From assembly GCF_947496875.1 (NCBI RefSeq), contig NZ_CANMEH010000003.1, positions 124,001-188,000 on the forward strand: a stretch of 64,000 nt of DNA, read 5' to 3'. This stretch comes from an uncultured Paracoccus sp. GTDB lineage: Bacteria > Pseudomonadota > Alphaproteobacteria > Rhodobacterales > Rhodobacteraceae. Position 1 is the first letter of the stretch, and the number at the start of each line of letters is the position of its first letter. A model generated the notes under the pieces. The model did not search any database and was not told the origin of the DNA. It saw nothing but the letters and a program-made list of their open reading frames with translations. Positions 7,553 through 16,695 of this stretch are shown here, one piece after another. Position numbers and translations under genes: made by a program.

Positions 7553-8885
7553 CGGGGATCAGCCCCCGCGGCGCAAAGCGCAGCACCAGCAGCAGAACCA
7601 GTCCCATCGCCAGAAAGCGCATGTGGGGCGCGCTTTCGATCAGGTGCGATCGCAGCCCGCCCTCCGGCATCGGGGCCGTGACCAGTGCCATCACCGCGGG
7701 ACCCCAGACCTCGGCCTTGATCCACAGGAACCAGATCAGCACGGCACCCAGCACGGCGCCCCAGTTGTTGCCGGACCCCCCGACGATGACCATGACCCAC
7801 ACGAGGAAGGTGTAACGCAGGGGATTGTAGCCGGACGGGTTCAGCAGCCCGTCGAGCGTCACCATCATCGCCCCGGCGATGCCGATCACCGCGGCGCCGA
7901 TCACGAAGACCTGCAGGTGGCGGCGGGTCACGTCCTTGCCCATCGCCTCGGCCGCGACCTCGTTGTCGCGGATCGCACGCATCATCCGCCCCCAAGGCGA
8001 TTTCAGGGCGAGTTCCGAGAGCAGTATCAGAAGCAGAACGATGACGAGGAACAGTCCGGCATAGGCCAGCTTGACCCAGATCCCCGACGCGGTCGCCAGA
8101 TCCATTCCCCAGCCGGCCACGCGCGCCTGGAAATCCGGATCCCCCTGCAGGTCCAGTTCGTAGGGCACGGGACGCGGGATGCCGCTGAAGTTCAGGACAC
8201 CACGCGCCAGCCAGCCCTCGTTGCGCATCACCGCCACGATGATCTCGCCGATCCCCAGGGTGGCGATGGCCAGATAGTCTGATCGCAGCCCCAGCGCGAC
8301 CTTGCCGACGCCCCAGGCGGCCCCCGCGGCCAGCAACCCCCCGACCGGCCAGCTGAGCAGCACCGGCAGCCCCAGCCCGCCGATATTGCCGGCCTTCGCC
8401 GGATTGTTCGCCTCGATCGCGATCACGGCCGGGTCGAACAGGGCGCGGTAAGCGACGTAGCCGACGGAAATGATCAGCAGCGCCGCCCAGAATCGCCAAG
8501 CCCGGGGAACCCGCGCTGCCACCAGCGTCGCGACGACCAGAGTGCCCAGGCCGACTGCCAGCGCCAGCAGCACACGCGGACCGCCGGCTTCCCACGCACC
8601 GGGTACCGGCTGGGTGGCGACCAGCACCGGTGCCAGCCCGCCCAGCGCCAGAAAACCCACCACACCGGCGTTGAACAGCCCGGCATACCCCCAGGTGATG
8701 TTCACGCCCAGCGCCATGATCGCGGACAGCAGTCCCATGTTCAGGATGCCGAGCGCGCTGTTCCAGCTGCCGGAAAAGAAGGCGTTCGACAGCGTGCCTT
8801 CGAGGACGAACAGGAAGACGAGCACGGCAAGCAGGGCGGGCGCGCGCCACAGGCTGGTGGACTCGGCCTGACGGGTTGTGGACAT
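7545..8885 (-). CDS. livM: Branched-chain amino acid ABC transporter permease LivM
   Basis: 446 residues, at the long end for LivM. It is one of two inner-membrane permeases of a hydrophobic amino acid importer. Many hydrophobic helices are visible, along with the LivM-type segment GRMMRAIRDNEVAAEAMGKD, the conserved cytoplasmic loop that contacts the ATPases, and FLVWVMVIVGGSGNNWGAV. A periplasmic-looking insertion near residues 225-260 (FSGIPRPVPYELDLQGDP) adds to the length. The start ATG 8885 is 11 bases after the livH stop. It is the last gene of a livK-G-F-H-M order on the minus strand. Substrate specificity cannot be read from the sequence. Confidence 0.92.
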   Translation of the reverse strand: MSTTRQAESTSLWRAPALLAVLVFLFVLEGTLSNAFFSGSWNSALGILNMGLLSAIMALGVNITWGYAGLFNAGVVGFLALGGLAPVLVATQPVPGAWEAGGPRVLLALAVGLGTLVVATLVAARVPRAWRFWAALLIISVGYVAYRALFDPAVIAIEANNPAKAGNIGGLGLPVLLSWPVGGLLAAGAAWGVGKVALGLRSDYLAIATLGIGEIIVAVMRNEGWLARGVLNFSGIPRPVPYELDLQGDPDFQARVAGWGMDLATASGIWVKLAYAGLFLVIVLLLILLSELALKSPWGRMMRAIRDNEVAAEAMGKDVTRRHLQVFVIGAAVIGIAGAMMVTLDGLLNPSGYNPLRYTFLVWVMVIVGGSGNNWGAVLGAVLIWFLWIKAEVWGPAVMALVTAPMPEGGLRSHLIESAPHMRFLAMGLVLLLVLRFAPRGLIPEK

Positions 8886-8896
8886 CGCAGCCTCCT

Positions 8897-9904
8897 TCAG
8901 ACCGACTTGCCGCGGAAAAGACCCGTGGGGCGGAACAGCAGTACCACGATCAGGATCACGAAACTGACCGCGAACTTGTATTCGGTGGACAGCAGTTGCA
9001 GCAGCCCCTCAGGCTGCCAGTCCGGCAGCAGATAGCCGGCGATCTTCTTCCACGGATAGGTGACCGCGACCTCGGAATACGCGATCACGAACCCGCCTGC
9101 GATCGCACCCACCGGGTTGCCTAGTCCGCCCACGATCGCCGCGGCAAAGATCGGCAGCAGGATCTGGAAATAGTTGAAGGCCTTGAACGACTTGTCGAGC
9201 CCGTAGAGCGTTCCGGCGGCCACGGCCAGAGCGGTCGCGATGATCCAGGTCAGCCGCACCACCCGTTCCGGGTCGATGCCCGACAGCAGCGCCAGATCCT
9301 CGTTGTCCGAATAGGCCCGCATCGCTTTGCCGGCGCGGCTCCGGTTCAGGAAACGGAACAGGGCCCAGCAGGCCAGCGCCGCCACCACCAGCGTGATCGC
9401 CTGGGTGCTGCGCAGGGCCAGGCCCTCGTCCAGCCCCGTCCATCCCTTGAACTGCGAGACCGAGATCAGGAATCGGGCGCCGTCGTCGAACCGGATCTCG
9501 TCCACGCCGATCAGCAGCCGGGTCAGACCGTTCATCACGAACATCACCCCGACGGACGCCATGACTAGAACGATGGGATCGGCCTTGACCTGGCGGTAGT
9601 AGCGATAGACGACCCGGTCGGTCAGCAACACCAGCGCCGCCGTCCCCGCGATGGCCACCGGCAGGGCCAGCAGCGCAGTAGGCAGCGGCCCGAGGCTGAG
9701 CCCCAGCGCCTGCAATCCCCAGGTCAGCAGGATGACCAGCCCCGTCCCGAATGCCATCGTGTCGCCATGCGCAAAGTTCGAGAACCGCAGGATTCCGTAG
9801 ATCAGCGTCACACCCAGCGCCCCCATCGCCAGCTGCGCCCCGTAGGCCGTGGCCGGGATGATGACGAAGTTCAGGATCGCGACCAGGGCATTCAGGATGT
9901 CCAT
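8897..9904 (-). CDS. livH: Branched-chain amino acid ABC transporter permease LivH
   Basis: 335 residues from ATG 9904 (MDILNALVAILNFVIIPAT). The longer frame reaching 10000 begins with Arg/His-rich residues and was not used. LivH is the second permease of the importer and forms a heterodimer with LivM. Characteristic segments are YGAQLAMGALGVTLIYGILRFSNFAHGD, GKAMRAYSDNEDLALLSGID (the ATPase-contact loop) and FAAAIVGGLGNPVGAIAGG. About 107 bases separate it from livF, unlike the tight spacing elsewhere in the operon; nothing recognisable lies in that gap. Confidence 0.93.
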   Translation of the reverse strand: MDILNALVAILNFVIIPATAYGAQLAMGALGVTLIYGILRFSNFAHGDTMAFGTGLVILLTWGLQALGLSLGPLPTALLALPVAIAGTAALVLLTDRVVYRYYRQVKADPIVLVMASVGVMFVMNGLTRLLIGVDEIRFDDGARFLISVSQFKGWTGLDEGLALRSTQAITLVVAALACWALFRFLNRSRAGKAMRAYSDNEDLALLSGIDPERVVRLTWIIATALAVAAGTLYGLDKSFKAFNYFQILLPIFAAAIVGGLGNPVGAIAGGFVIAYSEVAVTYPWKKIAGYLLPDWQPEGLLQLLSTEYKFAVSFVILIVVLLFRPTGLFRGKSV

Positions 9905-10011
9905 CGGCCGTGCTCCTCGGATGTGTCGACCGCGACCGTCGCGGCGGTGTTGCGCTTGATGCGGCGGCAGGGACCGGCCGCGTGGGCGGTGATCGGGCAC
10001 GACCGCATCGC

Positions 10012-10842
10012 TCAGCCCCCCAGAAAGGTTCGGCGAACTTCGGGATTGGCCAGCAGCGCGGCACCCGTGTCGGTATAGCGGTTGGCCCCCTGCACCAGCA
10101 CATAGCCGAGGTCGGCGATCTCCAGCGCCTGCCGGGCGTTCTGTTCCACCATCAGGATCGAGATGCCGGTCCGCGCGATCTCGATGATCCGGTCGAACAG
10201 CTCGTCCATCACGATGGGCGACACGCCGGCGGTCGGCTCGTCCAGCATCAGCAGGCGCGGCTGTGTCATCAGCGCCCGCCCGACCGCAACCTGCTGGCGC
10301 TGTCCGCCCGACAGCTCTCCCGCAGGCTGCAACCGCTTTTCGGCGACCGCCGGGAACAGCGTGTAGACCTGATCCATGGTCTGGCGAAAATCGTCGTCCC
10401 GGATATACGCGCCCATTTCCAGGTTTTCCTGGACGGTCAGCGACGGAAAGACATTGCTGGTCTGCGGGACGAAGCCCATGCCGCGCCGGACCCGGTCCTG
10501 CGGGTTCAGGGCCGAGATGTCCTGTCCGTCCAGCTGCACGCTGCCCTCGCGCAGATCAAGCATGCCGAAGATCGCCTTCATCGCGGTCGACTTGCCGGCA
10601 CCGTTCGGACCCACGATCACGGCAATCTGCCCCTGGTCCACGGTGATCGTGCAGCCATTCAGGATGTCGGCCTTGCCGTAGCCGCCGCGCATGTCACGGG
10701 CGGCCAGAAACGGCGCCTCGGCAGAGCCGGGGTGGACCCTGCCGCTCGACCTCGTCCCGTCGACGGTCCCGCGACCGGCCGGGTTCACCACCGACAGGTC
10801 GCGCATGCCGCGGTTGCCGAAGCCGTGAGCCCCGTCGCTCAT
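10012..10842 (-). CDS. livF: Branched-chain amino acid ABC transporter ATPase LivF
   Basis: 276 residues. One of the two ATPases driving the LivHM permease. Walker A is GPNGAGKST, the signature is LSGGQRQQVAVGRAL, and Walker B is LLMLDEPTAG. The C-terminal MVEQNARQALEIADLGYVL is typical of LivF. The ATG at 10842 overlaps the livG stop (ATGA). LivF proteins usually start only a few residues before the ATPase fold; here about 45 extra residues rich in Gly/Arg precede FLAARDMRGGYGKADIL. An internal start (e.g. Met13) would shorten but not remove this extension. Confidence 0.93.
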   Translation of the reverse strand: MSDGAHGFGNRGMRDLSVVNPAGRGTVDGTRSSGRVHPGSAEAPFLAARDMRGGYGKADILNGCTITVDQGQIAVIVGPNGAGKSTAMKAIFGMLDLREGSVQLDGQDISALNPQDRVRRGMGFVPQTSNVFPSLTVQENLEMGAYIRDDDFRQTMDQVYTLFPAVAEKRLQPAGELSGGQRQQVAVGRALMTQPRLLMLDEPTAGVSPIVMDELFDRIIEIARTGISILMVEQNARQALEIADLGYVLVQGANRYTDTGAALLANPEVRRTFLGG

Positions 10843-11621
10843 GCGTTCACCGTCGCCTTGTTCTTCAGTCCCCGGCCCAGATACGCCTCGATCACCGCCT
10901 CGTTCTCCATGATGTGGGCGGCCGGGCCTTCGGCCAGCACCTTGCCCTCGGCCATCACGATGACCGGGTCACACAGCTTTCCGATGAAATCCATGTCGTG
11001 TTCGATGACGCAGAAGGTGTAGCCGCGCTCGCGGTTCAGCCGGACGATGGCGTCGCCGATGGTCCCCAGCAGCGTCCGGTTCACCCCGGCGCCGACCTCG
11101 TCCAGGAACACCACCTTGGCCTCGACCATCATGCAGCGTCCGAGTTCCAGCAGCTTCTTCTGGCCGCCGGACAGGTTGCCGGCCTTTTCCTCCGCGAGAT
11201 GGCCGATGGTCAGGAACTCCAGCACCTCGTCGGCGCGGGCGCGCAGGGCCTGTTCCTCGCGCCGGATGCGGCCGCGGGCCAACCAAGTGTTCCACAGGGT
11301 CTCGCCGGTCTGACTGGCCGGAACCATCATCAGGTTCTCGCGCACCGTCATGGAACTGAACTCGTGCGCCATCTGGAAGGTGCGCAGCAATCCCTTGTGG
11401 AACAGTTCGTGCGGGGGCAGCCCGGTGATGTCCTCGCCGTCCATCATCACCCGGCCAGAGGTCGGCGGCAGCACCCCCGCGATCACGTTGAACAGGGTGG
11501 ACTTGCCCGCGCCATTGGGCCCGATCAGGCCGGTGATCGAGCCGGTCGCGACGGTCAGGCTGGCGCCGTCGACGGCCCGGAACCCGCCGAAATGCCGGTG
11601 CAGGTCGTGGACCTGGATCAT
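10839..11621 (-). CDS. livG: Branched-chain amino acid ABC transporter ATPase LivG
   Basis: 260 residues from ATG 11621, which has a GGGGGA ribosome-binding site; a start seven codons upstream is possible but has no such site. Walker A GPNGAGKST, signature LSGGQKKLLELGR, Walker B VVFLDEVGAGV (the Pro-Thr usual after DE is replaced by Val-Gly). The LivG-type insertion between Walker A and the signature, including FHKGLLRTFQMAHEFSSM, distinguishes it from LivF. It is the first gene after the binding-protein gene and two GC-rich hairpins, and its end overlaps livF. Confidence 0.94.
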   Translation of the reverse strand: MIQVHDLHRHFGGFRAVDGASLTVATGSITGLIGPNGAGKSTLFNVIAGVLPPTSGRVMMDGEDITGLPPHELFHKGLLRTFQMAHEFSSMTVRENLMMVPASQTGETLWNTWLARGRIRREEQALRARADEVLEFLTIGHLAEEKAGNLSGGQKKLLELGRCMMVEAKVVFLDEVGAGVNRTLLGTIGDAIVRLNRERGYTFCVIEHDMDFIGKLCDPVIVMAEGKVLAEGPAAHIMENEAVIEAYLGRGLKNKATVNA

Positions 11622-11654
11622 GCTTCCCCCTGCGCGCTGCATCGTGGCAGCGCC

Positions 11655-11710
11655 GCCCGGCGCCGGGCCGGTATTCTTGTTGTCGGGCGCGCCCGGCGCA
11701 ACGCCGGGCG
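11655..11710. repeat. Two GC-rich palindromes between livK and livG
   Basis: A 14-base perfect palindrome GCCCGGCGCCGGGC (11655-11668) and a 9-bp hairpin with loop CAA (11690-11698 with 11702-11710) share a CCCGGCG core. They lie in the gap after the binding-protein gene. There is no T tract on either strand, so they are poor intrinsic terminators. Hairpins here commonly stabilise the binding-protein mRNA and reduce read-through into the permease genes; that role is inferred. Confidence 0.5.
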
Positions 11711-11730
11711 GCCCGTTCTGTCCAGAACGT

Positions 11731-12915
11731 TCAGCGCGTCTTGACCGTGTTCAGTTCACCGCCCTTGAACTCGACTTCCCGGTAGACGCCGGCGCTCTCG
11801 CCCGCACCCACCAGTTCGGCCGAAGTCGCGCCCACATAATCGATGTCCTGGCCCTGTGCCAGCAGCTCCAGCCCCTTGCCCAGCTCGCCCGGCATGATCT
11901 TTTCGCCCGGCGCGTTGGCGACCTCGAGGACCTTGTCCTTGTAGACCTTGGGGTCGATGGACTTGGCCGCCTGCATGGACAGCATGATCAGCGCGGCGGC
12001 GTCATAGGATTCCGCGGCAAAGGCCGAGCTTCCCTCGAATCCGTCGGTCTGCGCCAGCTCGACGAACCTGTCGCGACCCTCACCCTCGGCCGACGGGTTC
12101 TGGCCGAACGAATTTTCCAGCTCCGCGCCGAAGCGGTCGACCAGCGCCTGGCTGATCATGCCGTCGGGAAAGACGAAGGTTTCGAACGCGCCGGAATCCA
12201 GCGCCCCGCGCACGATCCCCGATCCGCCCTGGTCGACATAGCCGGCGACGACCAGCGCGTCACCGCCTGCGGCGGCAAGTGCGCCCACCTCGGCCGAATA
12301 GTCGCCCTTGCCGTCCTCGTGGGCGGCCATGACGGTGATGCTGCCGCCTCGTTCCTCGTAGAAGCGCTTGAACGCCTCGGCCAGACCCTTGCCGTAGTCG
12401 TTGTTCGTGTAGGTGACGGCCGCCGATTCCACGCCCCGTTCGATCATGATGTCGGCCATCACCTCACCTTGGCGAGCGTCTGACGGGGACGTGCGGAAGA
12501 AGAACCCCTTGTCGTCGATGTCGCTGAGCGCGGGCGACGTGGCTGACGGTGAAATCATCACCATGCCGTTCGGTACGGCGACCTTTTCAAGGCTGGCGAT
12601 CGTTTCGCCCGAGCACATGCCCCCGACGATGCCGTTCACCTTTTCCGAGGTGACCAGCCGTTCGACCGCCGCGACCGATGCCGCCGCATCCGCGCAGGTG
12701 TTATCAGCCTGCACCGACGTGACCTGCGATCCGTCCATGAAGTTGCCGGACTCGTTCACCTCCTTGATCGCAAGCTCCGCGCCACGCGCCATCATCGGGG
12801 CCATCGATTCCAGCGGTCCGGTGAACCCGAGCGACAGGCCGATCTTGGCATCCTCGGCGGCGGCGCCCGTGCCCAGCGCAGCAGTCGCGACAGTGGCCAG
12901 CAGCAGTTTTTTCAT
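11731..12915 (-). CDS. livK: Branched-chain amino acid ABC transporter substrate-binding protein
   Basis: 394 residues. A Sec signal peptide is clear (MKKLLLATVATAALGTGAAA, cleavage near AAA-ED), so the mature protein is periplasmic. It is a Leu/Ile/Val-binding-type type I periplasmic binding protein: KIGLSLGFTGPLESMAPMM at the start, then a ligand-pocket region with ISPSATSPALSD and the domain-2 segment AVTYTNNDYGKGLAEAF. An Asn-Thr-Cys and a Met-Cys pair (DNTCADAA and GGMCSGET) could form a disulphide. First gene of the minus-strand transporter operon, ahead of livG, livF, livH and livM. Confidence 0.92.
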   Translation of the reverse strand: MKKLLLATVATAALGTGAAAEDAKIGLSLGFTGPLESMAPMMARGAELAIKEVNESGNFMDGSQVTSVQADNTCADAAASVAAVERLVTSEKVNGIVGGMCSGETIASLEKVAVPNGMVMISPSATSPALSDIDDKGFFFRTSPSDARQGEVMADIMIERGVESAAVTYTNNDYGKGLAEAFKRFYEERGGSITVMAAHEDGKGDYSAEVGALAAAGGDALVVAGYVDQGGSGIVRGALDSGAFETFVFPDGMISQALVDRFGAELENSFGQNPSAEGEGRDRFVELAQTDGFEGSSAFAAESYDAAALIMLSMQAAKSIDPKVYKDKVLEVANAPGEKIMPGELGKGLELLAQGQDIDYVGATSAELVGAGESAGVYREVEFKGGELNTVKTR

Positions 12916-13075
12916 CTGTTTTCTCCCGTTTGTTGGACTTTGGTCCTGGGCGCGACGGTAGAGGCGGCCGTTTCAAAAGAAAAGCGCGACGGCACGGCAG
13001 CAACCGGCCCGGACGCCCGTGCGGACGCGGTAAAGGCCTCAGGGTTGATCGTGGCGCCTTCCCTCACCGCAAGGG

Positions 13076-13104
13076 TTTTCCCTGCCGGTACGCCGCAGTA
13101 TATA
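13076..13104 (+). promoter_or_regulatory. Possible promoter of the DAHP synthase gene
   Basis: TATATA (13099-13104) lies 17 bases after TTTTCC (13076-13081), about 26 bases before the start codon. The -10 box is good and the -35 weak. It is the only clear AT-rich hexamer in the divergent region between livK and this gene. Confidence 0.35.
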
Positions 13105-13129
13105 CGCCCGATCACCCCGAGGAGGCGAC

Positions 13130-14548
13130 ATGATGGCCCACGGCAATCCGACAGCGCGGCCGGACACGGCAGAACCCGCATGGGACCGGGCCAGCTGGCG
13201 GGCTCTAGAGCGCATCCAGATGCCCGATTACCCCGATCCCGCCGCTGTGCGTGCGGTCGAGGCGCAGTTGCGCCAATACCCGCCGCTGGTCTTTGCGGGT
13301 GAGGCGCGGCGCCTGAAATCGCAGCTGGCGCTGGTCGGGGCCGGCCGTGCGTTCCTGCTGCAGGGCGGGGACTGCGCGGAAAGCTTTTCGGAATTCAGCG
13401 CCGACAACATCCGCGACACCTTCAAGGTCATGCTGCAGATGGCGGTGGTGCTGACCTGGGGCGCGCAGCTGCCGGTGGTCAAGGTCGGCCGGATGGCGGG
13501 ACAGTTCGCCAAGCCGCGCAGCGCCGCAACCGAGTCCGTCGACGGGGTCGAGCTGCCCAGCTATCGCGGCGACATCGTCAACGGGTTCGATTTCACGGCC
13601 GAATCGCGGGTGCCGGATCCCCGCCGCATGCTGCAGGCCTATACCCAGGCCGCGGCATCGCTCAACCTGCTGCGGGCATTCTCGACCGGGGGCTATGCGG
13701 ATATCCACCGGGTGCAAAGCTGGATCGCTGACTTCACCGGCGGCCCCGAGGCCGCGCGCTATCGCGACATCGCCGATCGCATCAGTGACGCCATGGCGTT
13801 CATGCAGGCCGCCGGCGTGACCGCGGAGACCGCGCACGAGTTGAGCCAGGTCGACTTCTATACCAGCCACGAAGCGCTGCTGCTGGAATACGAAGAGGCG
13901 CTGGCCCGGATCGACTCGACCACGGGTCATCCGGTGGCCGGCTCCGGTCACATGCTGTGGATCGGCGATCGAACCCGGCAGGTGAACGGGGCGCATGTGG
14001 AATTCTGCCGCGGGGTTCAGAATCCCATCGGCCTGAAATGCGGGCCGTCGATCACGACCGATGACCTGAAGGCGCTCGTGGCGCGGCTGAACCCCGCCAA
14101 CGAGGCCGGGCGGCTGACGCTGATCGCGCGGTTCGGGGCGGGAATGGTGGGCGACCATCTGCCCCGGCTGATCCGTGCGATGCAGGACGAAGGCGCCAAC
14201 GTCGTCTGGTCCTGCGACCCGATGCACGGCAACACCATCAAGTCCGCGAACGGGTACAAGACCCGTCCGTTCGACAGCGTCCTGCGCGAGGTGCGCGAGT
14301 TCTTCCACGTGCACAAGGCCGAAGGCACCGTGCCTGGCGGCGTCCATTTCGAGATGACCGGACAGGACGTGACCGAGTGCACGGGGGGTGTTCGCGCCGT
14401 GACGGACGAGGATCTGTCGTCGCGGTATCACACCGCCTGCGATCCGCGGCTGAACGCCAGCCAGTCGCTGGAACTGGCGTTCCTGGTGGCCGAGGAACTG
14501 CGTGCCCGCCGGACCGGCGTTTCCGGCGACTTGCAGGCCGCGGTCTGA
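13130..14548 (+). CDS. Class II 3-deoxy-7-phosphoheptulonate synthase (DAHP synthase)
   Basis: 472 residues, the plant-type (class II) length. It condenses phosphoenolpyruvate and erythrose 4-phosphate, the entry step of the shikimate pathway. Class II motifs are visible: [31 protein letters not shown], the metal and substrate site [19 protein letters not shown], and [15 protein letters not shown] near the C-terminus. Two ATG codons lie in tandem at 13130 and 13133 after GAGGAGGCGAC; the first has suitable spacing. It is not next to other aro genes. Regulation by aromatic amino acids cannot be read from the sequence. Confidence 0.96.
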   Translation: MMAHGNPTARPDTAEPAWDRASWRALERIQMPDYPDPAAVRAVEAQLRQYPPLVFAGEARRLKSQLALVGAGRAFLLQGGDCAESFSEFSADNIRDTFKVMLQMAVVLTWGAQLPVVKVGRMAGQFAKPRSAATESVDGVELPSYRGDIVNGFDFTAESRVPDPRRMLQAYTQAAASLNLLRAFSTGGYADIHRVQSWIADFTGGPEAARYRDIADRISDAMAFMQAAGVTAETAHELSQVDFYTSHEALLLEYEEALARIDSTTGHPVAGSGHMLWIGDRTRQVNGAHVEFCRGVQNPIGLKCGPSITTDDLKALVARLNPANEAGRLTLIARFGAGMVGDHLPRLIRAMQDEGANVVWSCDPMHGNTIKSANGYKTRPFDSVLREVREFFHVHKAEGTVPGGVHFEMTGQDVTECTGGVRAVTDEDLSSRYHTACDPRLNASQSLELAFLVAEELRARRTGVSGDLQAAV

Positions 14549-14566
14549 GCGGATCCACCAGCGTGG

Positions 14567-14586
14567 TCGGCGCAGAGCTGCGCCGG
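14567..14586. repeat. Hairpin between convergent genes
   Basis: The stem CGGCGCA/TGCGCCG (14568-14574 with 14579-14585, loop GAGC) plus a T-G pair sits between the DAHP synthase gene and the convergent PAS protein gene. No T tract follows on either strand, so it is at best a weak bidirectional terminator. Confidence 0.35.
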
Positions 14587-14593
14587 TGCCGGG

Positions 14594-15352
14594 TCAGGCA
14601 GACCGATCCGACGAAATGACCCGGAACCGGGCGCGCCGTTCTTCGGGTGTCTCGGCCGGATCGGGCCGGTTCGGCGGCACGTCCTTCGTCCTGTTGCGAT
14701 CGCCCGCCGCGGGCGGCCGCCAAGGTGCGGGTGAGGCCGCCAGATCATGGCGGGACGGCTGGGGCGACAGGACCTTGGCGCCCGGGATGACGGGTTCGAC
14801 CTGTGCGGCGACGATGTCGAACCGGCGCGGGCCGCGCCCGAGATCGCCCGAGGTGACCAGGCAGCCCAGCGCCCGTGTCACGTCGCCCAGATCCGATTTC
14901 AACGGCAGGATCAGCATCTGCCCCCGCAGCTCCGGCCGACCGTAGCCGGGTTCGGAAAAGAGCGTCAGCTCGGCGATCTGCGGCCCGATGAAGACGGTTT
15001 CCAGGACGTCCGACAGGCGCCCCCGAGACGACGGGTTCAGGACCGCACAGAGCGGCATGCCCCGGACCTCCATCCCCATCACGTCGACCAGATGCTTGCC
15101 GGCCAGCCTGAACCGGCCGGCGCCCGGGGCGATCCGTTCCAGGATGAAGGCGTGGTCCAGCCCCTCGCGGATGCCCTGCGGCTCGACGTCGGTGCGCATC
15201 GGCACCGCCCGACCCTGGCGAAGGCTGTGCCAGTAGACCCGAAGATCGGCGATGATACGGTCAGGCTGCACGGGCCCGCGTCCGGCGATGCGGATAACGG
15301 GACCGGATTGGGGGGTCCCCGGGCCGGTGCTGTCGGTCTGATCGTCGGACAT
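14594..15352 (-). CDS. PAS-type (PAS_5 family) protein of unknown function
   Basis: 252 residues from ATG 15352. The middle part resembles the alphaproteobacterial PAS_5/DUF1488-style single-domain family: a [20 protein letters not shown] helix, then [35 protein letters not shown] and a beta-rich tail with [14 protein letters not shown]. Assignment to PAS_5 is from remembered pattern and is moderately sure. The C-terminal 60 residues are Pro/Arg-rich and probably disordered. No output domain or transmembrane segment is present, so it may act as a small sensory or adaptor subunit. It is divergent from gmk and convergent with the DAHP synthase gene. Confidence 0.65.
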   Translation of the reverse strand: MSDDQTDSTGPGTPQSGPVIRIAGRGPVQPDRIIADLRVYWHSLRQGRAVPMRTDVEPQGIREGLDHAFILERIAPGAGRFRLAGKHLVDVMGMEVRGMPLCAVLNPSSRGRLSDVLETVFIGPQIAELTLFSEPGYGRPELRGQMLILPLKSDLGDVTRALGCLVTSGDLGRGPRRFDIVAAQVEPVIPGAKVLSPQPSRHDLAASPAPWRPPAAGDRNRTKDVPPNRPDPAETPEERRARFRVISSDRSA

Positions 15353-15533
15353 GGTGTTTCCGGGCTGCCTGCACGCCACCTCGACCGCCACACTACGCGT
15401 TTCGACATCCCGATCTAAGGGCAATTCTTGCCAAATGGTTAAACTTTGCTCTTCCCCGCAGACCTTGCTCCTTGCCCGACCCTGCGCCATTGAGTGTGCG
15501 ACCGGGTGCGTGACCCGGGCAGAAGGACCGTGC

Positions 15534-16163
15534 ATGAACCGAACCGGATTGCTGATCATCCTGTCGTCGCCGTCCGGGGCAGGCAAGTCGACGCTGGCCA
15601 GACGGCTGATGAACTGGGATGCGTCCCTGCGTTTTTCGGTGTCCGCCACCACGCGGCAGGCCAGGCCGGGCGAGGTGCACGGGCGCGATTACTATTTCAC
15701 CGATCGTGCCGCCTTCTCGGACATGGTGGCTGACGGGCAGATGCTGGAACATGCCGAGGTGTTCGGCAATCTCTACGGCACCCCCAGGGCGGCGGTCGAG
15801 CGGGCGATGGCCGAGGGGGTCGACACGCTGTTCGACGTCGACTGGCAGGGCGGGCAGCAGATCCGCGCCTCGGCACTGGGGCCGCAGGTCGTCTCCATCT
15901 TCGTCCTGCCGCCCAGCCTGCGGGAACTGGAGCGGCGGTTGCGTAGCCGCGGCCAGGACGACGACGCGGTGATTGCCGAGCGCATGCGCAAGAGCCGTGA
16001 CGAGATCAGCCACTGGGCCGAATACGACTTTGTCCTGATCAATTCCGATCTGGACAGCACCGAGGCGGAACTGCGCGGCATCATCCGGGCCGAGCGACTG
16101 CGCCGCGAGCGCCAGCGCGGACTGGGCAGTTTCGTCAAATCGCTGATGGAGGAACAGGTATGA
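15534..16163 (+). CDS. gmk: Guanylate kinase
   Basis: 209 residues. Converts GMP and ATP to GDP and ADP. P-loop [18 protein letters not shown]-binding block [17 protein letters not shown], and the lid region with [17 protein letters not shown]. The start ATG 15534 is preceded by AGAAGGA; the longer upstream frame is unlikely because it lacks a site and conserved sequence. It begins a three-gene overlapping group with a gamma-carbonic anhydrase and a histidine kinase. The usual neighbour yicC is absent here. Confidence 0.97.
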   Translation: MNRTGLLIILSSPSGAGKSTLARRLMNWDASLRFSVSATTRQARPGEVHGRDYYFTDRAAFSDMVADGQMLEHAEVFGNLYGTPRAAVERAMAEGVDTLFDVDWQGGQQIRASALGPQVVSIFVLPPSLRELERRLRSRGQDDDAVIAERMRKSRDEISHWAEYDFVLINSDLDSTEAELRGIIRAERLRRERQRGLGSFVKSLMEEQV

Positions 16164-16681
16164 TCTGGGAACTGGACGGAATTGCACCCAGCCTTGGACA
16201 GGATGTCTGGGTTGCGCCCGATGCACAGGTCATCGGACGGGTCAGGCTGGGCGACGCGGCGAGCGTGTGGTGGGGCGCCGTCCTGCGCGGCGACAACGAC
16301 GATATCACCGTGGGGGCCGGCAGCAACATCCAGGAACACTGCGTGTTTCACATCGACGAGGGATGTCCGTTGACGATCGGGGCGGACGTGACCATCGGCC
16401 ACCGCGCGATCCTGCATGGCTGCACTGTCCAGGACGGGGCGCTGATCGGAATGGGGGCGATCGTGCTGAACCGGGCGGTGATCGGACCCGGGGCGCTGAT
16501 CGGGGCGGGCGCCCTGATCCCCGAGGGCAAGGAGATCCCGGCAGGCGCGCTAGTCATGGGCGCGCCGGGCAAGGTCGTGCGCATCCTGGACGACGCGGCG
16601 CAGTCCGACCTGCGGGCATCGGCCGCGCATTACCGCGAGCGGGCGGCCCAGTACCGGCGCGGATTGCGGCGCCTCGACTGA
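16160..16681 (+). CDS. Gamma-carbonic anhydrase family protein
   Basis: 173 residues. Left-handed beta-helix of hexapeptide repeats, for example [61 protein letters not shown]. The three zinc-ligand histidine positions appear in [15 protein letters not shown] and ILHGCTV. The C-terminus is a short helix rich in Arg. Family members include carbonic anhydrases and CoA-binding proteins, so enzyme activity is probable but not certain. The ATG overlaps the gmk stop (ATGA). Confidence 0.92.
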   Translation: MIWELDGIAPSLGQDVWVAPDAQVIGRVRLGDAASVWWGAVLRGDNDDITVGAGSNIQEHCVFHIDEGCPLTIGADVTIGHRAILHGCTVQDGALIGMGAIVLNRAVIGPGALIGAGALIPEGKEIPAGALVMGAPGKVVRILDDAAQSDLRASAAHYRERAAQYRRGLRRLD

Positions 16682-16695
16682 CCGCGACGGCAGAG

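Noticed and set aside
6625..8850. A 741-codon minus-strand frame opposite purM, purN and overlapping livM
   Set aside because: The product is low-complexity Arg/Gly/Ala and crosses well-supported genes on both strands.
15437..15450. TTAAACTTTGC before gmk as a CtrA box
   Set aside because: The second TTAA half is absent after seven bases.
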